Origin: Metarhizium brunneum
Taxonomy: Eukaryota; Ascomycota; Sordariomycetes; Hypocreales; Clavicipitaceae
Assembly: GCF_013426205.1 (NCBI RefSeq)
Contig: NC_089427.1
Location: 3,968,001 to 4,032,000 of the forward strand
DNA: 64,000 bases
Reading direction: 5' to 3'
The position numbers and the translations under genes were made by a program. Of this stretch, positions 22,250 to 34,091 are shown one piece after another. Below the pieces are notes generated by a model. The model was not told where the DNA came from and made no database searches. It saw nothing but the letters and a program-made list of their open reading frames with translations. Positions within the stretch are counted from its first letter, which is position 1. Each line of letters begins with the position of its first letter.

Positions 22250-23170
22250 CTTGTTGGGGTTGATGCCACAAAGGGCCGAAAAGAATCGCGGCTGTTCAGA
22301 ACAGGAGTGAGAGAGAGAAGCGCGGCCGGACTTTGTGAGCTCAAATGGCCTCGAGGCGCGGCGTCGATAAGCGGCACATACGGAGTACGCGGTAGGTACG
22401 GAGTATTCTTCTCTTTCGCAATCCTGGGCGCAACAAGCAAGATGAGGGGGAAAATAAAGATTAAGTTACACAAAGCTGCGACCCTGAAGTTTCATCGCTA
22501 TGGGGAGTGTGGCTGTCGGTGGTTGGGCGTTCGAATGTTGCTGGTTGGTTTCTGCGGGTGGCGTAAGCCTACGACGTATGTATGCGTGTTGGCTGGATGA
22601 TTTGACAGATGAGATCAGCGATCCATTTATAGGAGTAAGCTGACTTGGACCAACACAATACCCTCGAGGTCAGCCACTGGGCGCCATCAGCGAGGTGCCT
22701 GTAATTCATCATTCGAGGCTTGGAACCTGACACGTCTCCTGCATGTCGCCGAGCAGGGGCCACTGAGAAGAGCCTTGTGTGACAAACGAGACAGCACTTG
22801 AGCCACCTCTGGTTCCGAGTGTTGGCTTCTTCCCTGGAATTGACGCGTTTGTCGTAAATTTGGGGGTAGTATTCCCGTCTCACCTCCTACGTAGCCTCCC
22901 AAGCCAACCGAGTACAACACACCACACGAGTGAGAGCAATCCCGCATTGCGCATAATACCGCAGAGTGCTTGTTAATGGATGAGATTAAAGTTGGGCATG
23001 TGCCGAAATCCAAGGTTGGCACATGAGTGAGTTGTCCGCTGCCGCGGCATCAAAAATAGATCCCAAGGGACATCAAGGACCTGGAGTGAATGACATCATT
23101 CTGATAGACACCAATAATCACTACACAGCTACGCTAATGTGACATTTTCCAACACACAACCTCCGTTCTG
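22250..23170. other. intergenic, upstream of the P450 gene at 20362
   Basis: Holds the promoter region of the minus-strand P450 gene and the 3' flank of the next minus-strand gene. Frames on both strands (up to 126 codons) overlap and have no motifs. I see nothing else. Confidence 0.5.
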
Positions 23171-24742
23171 CTACCCGGCTCGTCCCCTTTCAGCGCTGGC
23201 GGCGTGAGAACCATTTTTTCCATTTCCCAGATATCTATGGTAGTCCATGTCGATGGAGCGCAGCTCCGAATACGGCACCATGTGAATTTCAGTTGCTTGC
23301 GTTACCGTTATGGTCCCTGACGACGGCGTTCCTCGTGGCTTCTGCGAGCCAAGGTTCAAGGATAGCCAACGTCTCCCAACATGGCTGGGATTTGGCGCCG
23401 GGCTTCCCTTTCCGGCCTCCAAATTACCAATGTCCGTCGATCCCTTGGATCTTGCCCCCCAGTAGCGCCGCCACGATGAAGTCGTGACCGATAGCCGGGT
23501 CAGTAGACCCTTCAGCAAGGGGACAATGACGGGAACACAAGCGCAGACGATGCCGAGATTGATCTCGGCAACACTATAGCGTCAAAGTCAGCGTTGGAAC
23601 CATACCACGACGTATATAAATATAGCACTGACGCTAAGCCGTATGATGGGCATGAAACCCAAAACGGATCAGGAGTACCGTGGACCATGGTCAGTCGATA
23701 ATTCTCAATCCGTGGAGACAGCCCAGCGACAGAAAAGGCGCAGGCTCTGGATATCGTCGGCAGCGTCAGCAAAAGTATTGCACATCGGGCAGGGGTTGGA
23801 AGGTACAGACAAGAGACCGGTTACAAAGAGAGCCGAGACACCAAACTTCTTCTTGGTCGATAGGTTCAGGCTGGATATCGCCGTGATGGGTATGGCAATG
23901 ATGTAAAAGTCCGTGAAAATGGCCAACGCGCCAAATACAACACTAATGACCGGCGTGTCCCTGCCAGTTCTCACGCGGTAGATAGGATCCGACCAGCCTT
24001 CACCCTGGTGAGGAGCGCTGTAATATATCCATGCCCCGAGCAAGGTGGCGTAGGATGCGACAGTGAAGCCGATGCCGGCCCAAATCATCATCTTGCTCCT
24101 CCGCGATCGCGCAAAGATGCGGAGGAACAGGGCCAAGAGAGAAACCTTGGTCAGGGCAGCAGATACATCGTACACTGCGGTTATCGCGCAGGTTTCCTAC
24201 TTGTCCGTCATTAGCAGGGCTCTCCGTGTGTAGGGGGAATGCGGCAGGGCTACCTTCATCAACTCGGATGTTGCGGCGCTGACCGGTATGTCCCAGAAGT
24301 GGCGGCCATATGTGTCGTCGAGTACTAGAGAATGGTGAGATGAAGAAGGTTGAAATCGAGGCAAAGTACTTGCGTTCAGCCAACAAGATGCCGCATAGTC
24401 CCGAGCTGGCGCACTATATTGACACATTAGACCTTGATACACAAGCACCGAAGCATGAGCATGCTATGACCAACACCGGAGAGTATGGAAAGATCTTGAG
24501 ACGATTAGTATAAAGGCGGCACGGCCAAGCTATTGGATTTCCGTACAATCATCCCAGCCCAAGCTGTGCTTCATGCGAATGCGAGTACCGATACGCATTA
24601 TTATAAAGCACAGGGCCACAGGAAGAGTAGTGTAGATGGCGAGCCGAGGGATCCAAGCCTGAGATTCAGCATCCAGCAGATTGCTTTGCTGCCCAGCAGG
24701 CGGTACCCCGAGGGGGACTTTCGTATAGTCTAGCCCGTCCAT
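23171..24742 (-). CDS. SAT4/rhodopsin-domain integral membrane protein
   Basis: Start ATG 24742 (MDGLDYTKV). Exons that I can support are 24742-24547, 24494-24449, 24368-24254, 24196-23811 and from 23746 on; the last coding part is read to the stop at 23171. Family features (Pfam PF20684) are clear: RxxxRxxxKHSLGWDDY, YGRHFWDIP, a YDVSAALTKVSLLALFLRIF helix, CAFSVAGL, and AEINLGIVCACVPVIVP before a Ser/Pro-rich cytoplasmic tail. The predicted topology is seven hydrophobic segments. The join between about 23700 and 23560 is unresolved: the reading frame shifts by one base between the NADFDAI segment and AEINLG, needing either a very short intron or a frameshift. Proteins of this family are often found in fungal secondary-metabolite clusters, with unknown function. 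Confidence 0.7.
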
Positions 24743-25380
24743 GGTATGATGCGGCTGGGATGGACGGTTGTTTAACGGCCGAGATAGCCGACACTTGTGA
24801 AAAGTGCGAAGTGGAAAATGCAGAGTTTTAAGAAGTCTTGGTGGAATGATGGCCTGCTTATGCCAAGTCAGACAGACGAGGCTGGAGGCTCGCCAATACT
24901 CCCACCCTGATGCTGCCATGGCCTCCAACTTGTCAGACAACCATCGCGCCCAGGTATGGTTACCTGTCAGCGGATCCTACAGTCGAAAATGCAAGTGTCC
25001 ATTTCAGGCGGCACTAAAACTTGTGTGTGTGATGTTCCTAGACGGAGATGGGTGGCATGCATGGCTATGTCAGCCCGTACTTCAGTCCAGTCTCCCTCAT
25101 AGATCAACTGCCAAGTCCATCCAAGGCTTGCAGGCTTATAAAGAATACTGTGCTCCGTACGGCAGTTACCATAGTCGTCGATAGCATCGTTGCTTCGAGA
25201 CGCACCTCGTCAGCATGGTCCGGAAATAGGCCGTTGGCTGATTTGCAAGATTACGAGAGCCTCACAACGTATCGAGGCTTTCCACATGATATCTGTAATG
25301 GTATACAGCCTCGAGTTTGCCGGTATTACTCGGCGCATCTTAAAAAACGCACAAACACCCTTCTTGTTTGCGCAAACGCC
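24743..25380. other. divergent promoter region between the SAT4 gene and the P450 at 25381
   Basis: The SAT4-type gene (minus) and the next P450 gene (plus) point away from each other across about 640 bp, so their promoters lie here. No further gene is supported. Confidence 0.5.
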
Positions 25381-27284
25381 ATGTTGGGACTAGACACGAT
25401 GACGGTTTGCAAACTTGGTATTACATGCCCACCAACCTGGGTTTGTGCCTTGGCCATTGTGATTGCCTCACAGTTGGTTGTATTCGCTCATCAACTTGCC
25501 CGGTTTCATTACACGCATCGATCTCCTGGCAATGGAAAGATACCGCCCAAGTACCCATTCCTCATCCCCTACCTGGGAGCTATCCTCCCGCTCCTGCGAG
25601 ACACGAGAGAGACTCTAACCCGTCTTACGTGAGTGACCACGCCTGTTTCATGCTTGTCTGAGAGCTAACCGCCGTGGTGTGGAGATGTTACAATGGGAAA
25701 CCAACCGTTGCACGTGTACCAATGCTTCCCGGTATCGATGTATACTTGTATCAGGACCCAGATATAATTGAGCGCATCTGGAAGGTCTCGTCGTCGTTGG
25801 ATTTCCGCCCTATGGCTGTTCACTTCCTCCGAAACGCGTGCGGCCTGTCGCGCGAGTCTGCCAACTTGTATCTCCTCGACAAGACGGGCATGAACGCGAA
25901 GCCTCTGCCAGGCACAAGCTGTCCAGAGCACCCGCGGGTGTATCGTAAAATCTACGAAAGCGATCGCCAAGCGTTGATAGGCCCTGGGCTGGATCCAACG
26001 CTGCAACGCTTCATCGATGCCTTTTCCAGACGAATGGCCGTCTTCACGGCAACAGAGTGGATAGAGATGGAAGACTTCTGGACCTGCATCCAGCACACGG
26101 TTGCTGCTGCGGAGATAGAAGCCATCTTCGGGCCCAAGTTCTTGGAAATGCACCCCGATTTCATCAGTCTCTTCTTCGAGTATGATCGTTTGATCCCTTC
26201 ACTGCTCAAGATGCTTCCATTTAGCAGGGCTGAAAGGCTCCGTTCCAAGCTCCACGGCAAATTCAGGTCTTGGGTAAGACGTACCAGGAAGAATCACGCC
26301 GCGGCGCCCAACGACAATGAGGGCGACCATGACCCTCATTGGGGCTGTCGCTGGACCCGATACCGTCACGAGGCATTTCAGCCGTTCTTTGACGACGATG
26401 CCATTGCATCTATTAATGTCGGTGTAGCCTGGGGGTAAGTGGTGCGCTGTTGAGTTGCGTGACGCGCAGGGCCGAAATTGAAATTGACGTGATGGCAGTG
26501 CGTTGGCCAACACAACCCCTTGCGCCATGATGGCCATTATTCATACTCTTCAAGACGCCTCCCTCCATCAACGACTGAGACGAGACCTGGACGAGCTTTG
26601 TAACGGGAAATCCCTCAAAGATGTACACCACAAAGAGTTGACAGGACACGTTCTCTTGTCGGCTATATTCGCCGAGACGCTGCGCCTCCACATGACGGTC
26701 TTGATGCCGGTGATTCCGCTCGACGGCGAGCTTGATTTGGGCAGGTGGCGCATTCCTCGAGCGAGCTGGGGATTTATAAACGCCGGTGTCGCCCATCACA
26801 ACGAGCATGTCTGGAATACCAAAGGTGGTCTTCATCGGGTAGAGTCATTCTGGGCGGATCGGTTTATAGTCGACCCAGCCGATCCCTCGAGCGGACCGTC
26901 TCGCCATCAGAGTCGGCACCAGCATGCCCAGTCTCGTCATGACGATGGTCACGGCAGCAAGCCCTATTTTTCTCTCGACGGGCTCGAGGGTTCCTGGGTC
27001 CCGTTTGGCGGTAAGCAGCCGCGATGATTACAAGTTGCAAACGTGTCCGCGAGTTCGCTGACCATGTGCCGAGTATAGGTGGACGAAACATGTGCCCAGG
27101 CCGCTTCCTCGCCAAAGGTGTCATCACGTTCGCCCTGGCTATGATGGTGAGTCAGTATGACATTGAGCTTCTCACAGACACGATTCCGACGGGAAAAGAC
27201 CGGTTCGGAATCGGGGTAGAGCTGCCAACACGCAAGATTCCCTTTCGCATCAGGAAACGAAGAGCGCCTAACGGCACTCATTAA
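25381..27284 (+). CDS. cytochrome P450 monooxygenase with CYP7/8-like features, 571 aa
   Basis: Four exons (25381-25628, 25685-26434, 26499-27010, 27079-27284) give 571 aa. The N-terminal anchor is WVCALAIVIASQLVVFAH. The haem loop FGGGRNMCPGR is rebuilt by the third splice and carries the axial Cys509. ExxR is at 392-395 (ETLR). Instead of the usual AGxDTT, the I helix reads GVAWGALANTTP (about 329-340). An Ala-Asn pair at this point, with a Cys-Pro-Gly-Arg haem loop, is typical of the group IV P450s around CYP7 and CYP8, which include sterol hydroxylases. That fits a triterpenoid substrate, though the link is inference. A second possible start is ATG 25399. The gene is divergent from the SAT4-type gene and shares direction with the ABC transporter. 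Confidence 0.88.
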
Positions 27285-28396
27285 CGGCGTCACGAGTTCA
27301 TACCCGAGTAAAATACCAAGTTGCTTCCAAGTCTGGATACAAACCGGACATGGCGGCTTTCAGCGCCCGCCTGCAGGGCTTTTCAGGCCCTGTGGCTGCT
27401 GCAACATGCTATGCCGAGAAGGATGGGATATTGCCATGTAGCGACATGAGCGTACTCGGGAAATGAGGTAGTCATTGACCACTCTGCGGACATGCAGCGG
27501 GCACGGGTACATTGGGGGCCATGGCCATCAGGGCATCAGGGCATCAGGCTTGCACTGTTCGTTAATATTAGTTTGTTGCACACACGTAGCCTTGTATGTA
27601 CATACGTCTCACAAAGAATGCCTGTTTGTGACTTCAACTTGGGATGGAGCAGACCTCGCCTCCGGAGCGTCACGCTCGCGCAAGATGCTCCGTAGACGGA
27701 TGCCAGAACCTAACCGATTCGTTGCTGGAGGGTATCATGACATGCATGCGGATGCTTATGGAAATGGAGGGGGTCGCTGCGAAACAGTCATCTTATTACT
27801 AATCATAATTCATTATTCATGTCGTAAATGCAACCCTTCTGATAGGCACAGCCCCAACATGAACAAGGCTGGCCTTATATCTTGTCGGCCAACACGGGCT
27901 GTTGGTTGCACGCGCGACTCTGTTGGTTACACGAGACGCGCTGGCGCATGCGGTGCCACGAAACAATCTTGGACCCAGTTGCCATTTCCGTTTGGTAGCT
28001 GTCAATACTTTTGATTCCGCCAGAAGTTCATATGTGTTCTTGTACTCTGTACTTTCAGCGTGACAAACGGCACGGGTGGGTGTCGAGTGCGCAAAGCCCG
28101 ACGAAGGTGGTCGATCGAGACATGGAACATCTGGGCTGTTCAACTCTTTTCAACTCTGCTGCAACTCATCCAAGTGCCGGCCATGGGTATTGATTACGCG
28201 TTGGCTCGAGGGCTGTCCTTCATTTCGCGTCTGATGCCTGTCATGTGCCCATGTACGTGATGCCCTCCTCTGGCGACCATTGAACCTGCAACGAAGCTGC
28301 CATTCATCTTGCCCGACACCGCTGCATTTAACTAGTTAGAGAGGTATAGGCTTCAATCAACCGCTTTACAGCATCCATGCGCTGACTTTTTGCTTT
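27285..28396. other. intergenic, before the ABC transporter
   Basis: A 179-codon frame at 27475-28014 overlaps others and has no family features. A small tandem repeat (gcatcagg, three copies) lies near 27530-27550. No gene is supported. Confidence 0.5.
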
Positions 28397-28405
28397 TATA
28401 TATAA
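28397..28405 (+). promoter_or_regulatory. TATA-like box of the ABC transporter gene
   Basis: TATATATAA lies about 65 bases before the ATG at 28469. The distance is compatible with a core promoter with a short leader. Confidence 0.4.
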
Positions 28406-28468
28406 TCCAGGTACCACGACCACACTGCCGCAGTACTCCCACCGTTCCAAGCGTTCCATGCCGCGACA

Positions 28469-31400
28469 ATGGAGACTCAGCATGGGTTCAATCCTCCAGA
28501 AGTCGCCGACAATGCCGGTTCTTATCAAGCGCTCCTTGAAGAGTGGCTACGTACACAAAAAGCCCGTCGCCGTAGTCGAATCGGCATCTCTTTTCGCAAC
28601 CTCCAGTGCATCGGTCGCCGAGCGTCGGAACAATATCTAGACACGTACATATCGGCTCTTACGAGACCATGCCGAGCCATACGGTCGCGACAACAAGTTC
28701 AGATCTTGTCTGGATTCGAAGGCTTGATACTCCCAGGGGAGATGCTTCTGGTTCTGGGACGCCCTGGCAGCGGGTGCTCAACATTCCTCAAAACGTTATC
28801 AGGAGATACTCACAGCTTCAATGTCGGGGCAGGATCAGTCATCAACTATCAAGGTATTGCTCAAATCAACATGTACCCGTCCCAGGCTGAAATGAATAAG
28901 CTCAAATTTTATTTAACATGCACAGGAACTTCTTTCAAAGAAATGCACCACAACGCACCCGGGACTTGTATCAACCTTGGCGAACTCGATGTCCACTTCC
29001 CGGAGCTGACTCTAGGTCAGACCTTGGAGTTTGCAGCTTCCACTCGGCCCAGCCACAACCTGGCTTCTGAGCAACACAATGATACGCAGAGAGCAGAGGG
29101 TACGGCGCGCGTGATTGCCTCGCTGTTCGGCCTGAGTTCCGGATATGATACGCGGATAGGAGATGCCCTCATCAGGGGTGTGAGCGGTGGCGAAAAACGA
29201 CGGACAAGCATTGCCGAGGCCTACATTGGCGGAGCACAGGTGCAATGCTGGGATAACAGCACTCGAGGGCTGGACAGTCTAACGGCCCAGCGCTTTATTG
29301 ACTTTCTCCGACGTTCGACGGACGTGCTGCGGTCTACGGTTGCCATGAGTCTATACCAGGCCTCGGAATCCATGTACAAGGTGAGGCTCTTGGTCGCAAA
29401 TCCAGCTTTCACCCAGGCCCTGGTTAATTCCAATTAGCAATTTGATAAAGTAATGCTCCTCTATGAGGGTCGTGAGATCTACTTTGGGCCCATAGACGAC
29501 GCTGCAGACTATTTCACAGCCCTCGGCTTCGCCAGGCCCATCAATGCAACCACTCCGGATTTCTTGACATCCATGACGAATCCAGCGGAGCGTGTTGCTC
29601 GAGAAGGCTGGGGTAACCGGACGCCGAGATCGCGGGACGATTTTGTCTCGGCGTGGAACATGAGCCGTCAGGCTAAATCGCTCCGAGATGAGATTGCAGA
29701 GTTTGAGTTGGCAAATCCCATCCGTGGCAGAGGTTCTAGCCACTTGACTGACAAGGAGGCCACGGGGGATGTCGCAAGGTGAGCTCCAATGTCTTTACAT
29801 TATGCATCTCGGGCTAATGTGTTGGTTTTGCAGCCTGCCGCCATCCACCTTTTCCCTCTCAATATACAAACAAATCATGGTGTGTCTTCGACGAGCGTAT
29901 CAACGCCAGCGCAACCACTTCGTTCCTGTTGTGTCAATGCTGGCTGCCAATGTCATCTTGGGCCTCATCATTGGAAGCGCATACTACAACCTCGACGAAG
30001 GCTCCGATAGTTTGTTGCCGCGTTCAACCCTTCTTTTCTTCGTCACCATGTTGAATTCCTTCGTCCCTGCGTTTGAGGTCGACCTCATGTACGCGCAACG
30101 GCCCATCGTGGAGAAGCAGAGTCAATATGCCTTCTATCACGCCTTCGTTGAGCGTGTCGCATTCATGATATTGGACTTTCCCGCCAAAGTAGCCCTGTCA
30201 TTCATGCTCCATCTTCCGATTTACTTCTTGACAAATCTTCGCAGAACCGGAGAATCCTTCTTTACCTACTGGCTGTTTATGATGGTCAATCTGCTAGCCA
30301 TGGCAATGCTCTTCCGGATGATAGGGTTCCTCTCGAGATCCCGAGATGGGACACTGACGCCAGTTTCTATTCTCACCCTCTTATGTGTGCTATATACAGG
30401 ATACGTTGTCCCCCCGCCGTACATGGTTCCCTGGCTCGGTTGGTTCCGCTACATCAATCCCATCGCCTACACCTACGAAGGGGTCATGATTAATGAACTA
30501 CGCCATCGCCAATTTCTATGCTCAACCACTATTCCAGATGGCCCAGACTACCGCAACATTACGAGTGCGGAAAAACTGTGCATGGAAGTGGGTAGACTTG
30601 CTGGAACAGACTTGGTGGATGGAACTGAATTTCTCAGGCTGAAATACGGCTATGTCGAAGCCCATATGTGGAGAAACATGGCCATTCTGCTTGCCATGAT
30701 GGTCATCTTCTGCATCGGCCATTTGTTGGCAGCGGAGTACATCCCGGCCCAAAAGTCGCGTGGAGAGGTGTTGTTATTCAAGAAGCCTCTTCCGAAACTT
30801 GAATGTAGTGAGGAGACGGGCATTTCGGAGTCTGAAATCGGCGCAATCGATGCGAATTTAGGCTCCAAGACGCGTGGACAAGGTGCTCATACCGAGCCAG
30901 ATGTGACGACGCCCATGCAAAGAAGCCGACAAACTTCAACTTTTCAATGGAGTGAGATATCGTATGACATCAAGACTCGTGGGGGTAACCGACGACTATT
31001 ATCAGATATCAGCGGATGGCTGAAACCAGGGAGTCTCACAGTTCTAATGGGTGCCACGGGGGCTGGAAAAACAACCCTCCTTGATGTTCTGGCCGCGCGA
31101 GCCTTGCGCGGAAAGGTTCATGGGACAATTTTCGTTGATGGTAGGCCAATAGGCGCCACCGGTGACTACCAGCAAAGAATGGGATACGTGAAGCAGGACG
31201 ACAACCACCTTCCCACCTCGACTGTTCGCGAGGCACTGCAATTTAGCGCACTGCTGCGGCAGCCGAGCACCCGGTCAAGATCTGAAAAACTAGCCTACGC
31301 GGAAACTGTGTTGAAGATGCTTGATATGGAAGCCTACGCCGAGGCGGCAGTCGGTGTTCCCGGCGAAGGCTTAAATGTAGAACAACGCAAACGACTCTCC

Positions 31401-33061
31401 ATCGGAGTTGAGCTGGCTGCCATGCCGGATCTCGTACTTTTCCTAGGCAGGTAGCTTGTTCGCAAACGGGATGCAAGCTTGCTAATTTGTTTATAGATGA
31501 GCCAACATCGGGTCTCGATAGTCAGACAGCCTGGTCAATCTGTACGCTCTTGCGCAAGCTTGCAGACAATGGCCACACCATCCTATGTACTGTTCATCAA
31601 CCTTCGGCACAGTTATTCAACCAGTTTGACCGTCTTATTCTCCTGAGAAGTGGCGAAACTGTCTACTTTGGAGATATCGGGCCAGAAGCCACAGTTCTAA
31701 AAGAGTACTTTGAGTCGCGGGGATCGCGGAAGTGCTCGATTGACGAGAACCCGGCAGAGTGGATGATGGATGTAATAGAAGACTCTACCAAGCCTGCCGA
31801 TGACCAGCAAGCCTGGTCTCAAAAGTGGAATTCTAGCACGGAAAGACAAGAGGTCCTCGATCAGCTTGCAGGCTTTACGAACCAGCGCGACCACCAAGCT
31901 GTCGTGCCAGCAGATGCGCGGCGGCAGAATCAAGGAGGGTATGGAGCGACCATGCTTCATCAACTGCTCATCCTGGTGCAGCGAACATTTCGCGACCAGT
32001 GGAGGAACCCGATTTATTTATACACAAAGACGGCCACTTGTTTCGGATTAGTATGACTTCACTTTTGTCCCTCTCGCGTGACCATCTTCTTGACGCTGAC
32101 AAACCCCCAGAGTCTAGTGAACGGAATCTCATTCTACAAAACCGATAGCGACATCCAGGGTCTCATCAGCCTTTTATTTTCATGTTTTCTGACCTGTCAG
32201 TTGTTTAGCATCCTCTCCATGCTCATCATTCCACGCTTCATCAGAGCACGGCATCTATTCGAGGTGCGAGAGCGCGACTCCAAGCTCTACTCGTGGGTTG
32301 TCCTGGTAGCAGCCAATTTAATCGTCGAGGTTGCCTGGTTTACGCTCATTTCCGTCTTCATCTTCGTCTGTTGGTATTACCCCACGGGCATGTACCGCAA
32401 CGGCGATGCGTCCTTTGGCGTGATTGAGCGCGGGGGGTTGGCCTTTATGCTCCTGTGGCTCTTCATCATTTGGAGCTGCACCATCTCTCAAGCCTTTGCG
32501 GCCATCATTGAGGAAATCGAAACGGCAATCCAAATGTCGACTCTTTGCTTCTGGCTGAGTCTTGTATTCTGCGGGTATGTCTGCTCGCTTGGGCCCTGAC
32601 GACGGGATGCGCTAACTGGTCGTAGCATCTTGGTGACACCGGATCACTTGCCTGGTTTCTGGACGTTCATGTATCGCGTCTCGCCCCTCACCTACTACCT
32701 CGAGGGCATTGCCATTGCGGGCATCACGGGGATTCAAGTACAGTGCTCTGCCGTGGAGATGCTTCATGTCCCCCTTCCGCCGGGTTACGGGTCGTGCCAA
32801 ACGTATCTTCAGGCATATATGCGGGATACAGGAGGCTATGTTGTGAATTCTGAGAGCGCGGACGGGCCATGTGTGTTTTGCCCTGTCTCCAGGGCCGATA
32901 CCGTGCTGCAAAGTCTCGGATTGAGCACGGATAAGAGTACTGCTTGGAGAAATGTTGGCATATTGACTGGTTATATCGTTTTTGATGTAATTTGTGTCTT
33001 TGCCTTGTACTATCTTTTGCGGGTGCCTCGGTTCAAGGCCCAGAGCTCAATCAAACGGTAG
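28469..33061 (+). CDS. full-size PDR-type ABC transporter (ABCG family), 1415 aa
   Basis: Seven exons: 28469-28853, 28926-29380, 29438-29778, 29834-31446, 31497-32050, 32111-32574 and 32626-33061. They give 1415 aa in the order NBD1-TMD1-NBD2-TMD2. NBD1 has Walker A GRPGSGCS (97-104), signature VSGGEKRR and a Walker B region WDNSTRGLDS with Asn where many carriers have Glu. NBD2 has Walker A GATGAGKT (about 800-807), a signature-equivalent LNVEQRKRLSIGVE and Walker B FLDEPTSGLDS. These degenerate halves are normal for fungal PDR proteins. Intron 4 must start with GC (31447) to give the LFLDEPTS sequence. The protein should be a plasma-membrane efflux pump. Among P450 and monooxygenase genes it is a likely exporter or self-resistance pump for the cluster product. 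Confidence 0.93.
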
Positions 33062-33985
33062 TATTCTGCTTGTCAAGCAACAATTATCATGTGTATGTAT
33101 TAGCATATAGAATTGAGAAGTAGGCTGTAATAATTGCAGGGAATGGGGGTACAAGTCTTTTGTACTCCGCATGTTTGACTTTTACCAAGCCATCTTAAAC
33201 CTCCCTTTCTACTAGCGAGCGATATAGTCATGATTGGATAGTGGTAACCCTCGAAATGTCCATCGTGAATGCAACCCGCATTTTTTTAACCTGCATGGTG
33301 TGAAACGCTCGCCATTGCGTATATTTCCTCATCACCTTTGCAGCCTTGAATGGTCTAGTCCTTTGTCGTTTCACGTCTTCATACCCCAGCACACATGCCT
33401 GCCGCTTCTTACCTTGCCCTCACTCTCATATTAATTACGGCGCCAGGTACGTTGTCGTGAAGGCAAACAAATATCGCAGCCACCTGGCGTATGGGTGGAC
33501 TTTCGACTCCCACAAACATATGTAGCCGTCTCAGACTCGGACATGTTCCTCTGTCATCTTGCTCGACCAAGCCTTGGGTTTGGGGTGAACCACAGTAGTC
33601 ACACGTTTAGTCGAAAATGAGTTGGAGTTGGAGTTGAGGTGACTCGACGTTGCTGTCATGTTCGGAATGCTCGGCGCTTAAGCCAACTTTTAGCTTTGGC
33701 TTTGTCCTGCACCTCCACTTATGTACGACATTGGCAACGGTTGATTGGATGGGACGAGATTTATTCCTTATTTCGGATCCCAAGCTGATCGGCTTTCAAG
33801 ATCGGGAATTACTAGCATCAAGCGTCTGCCCGTCCGGCATCCCAAGCTCGGAACAGAACGTTTGACGTCATGGACAGGAAGCGGAGGAAATTGCCGCTGG
33901 TAGTAATGCTTAGCTAACCACGGAACTTACTCATAATGCAATGGCAAGTAATACATGCAATTTGCTAGCGAGCAGAGGCGTAGGT
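33062..33985. other. intergenic between ABC transporter and FAD monooxygenase
   Basis: No gene supported. A short tandem gagttg repeat lies at 33620-33640. The rest contains only random-looking frames. Confidence 0.5.
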
Positions 33986-33992
33986 ATATATA
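33986..33992 (+). promoter_or_regulatory. TATA box of the FAD monooxygenase gene
   Basis: TATATAA about 100 bases upstream of ATG 34092, followed by a CA-rich leader (cattcaaaaagcaacaactaaagcc) typical of fungal 5' UTRs. Confidence 0.5.
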
Positions 33993-34091
33993 ATATCTGC
34001 TAGGCGTTATGGCACGTCGCACGGTTTCTTCCGATACTTTCGCACATACCCTACATCATCTGTCACCATTCAAAAAGCAACAACTAAAGCC

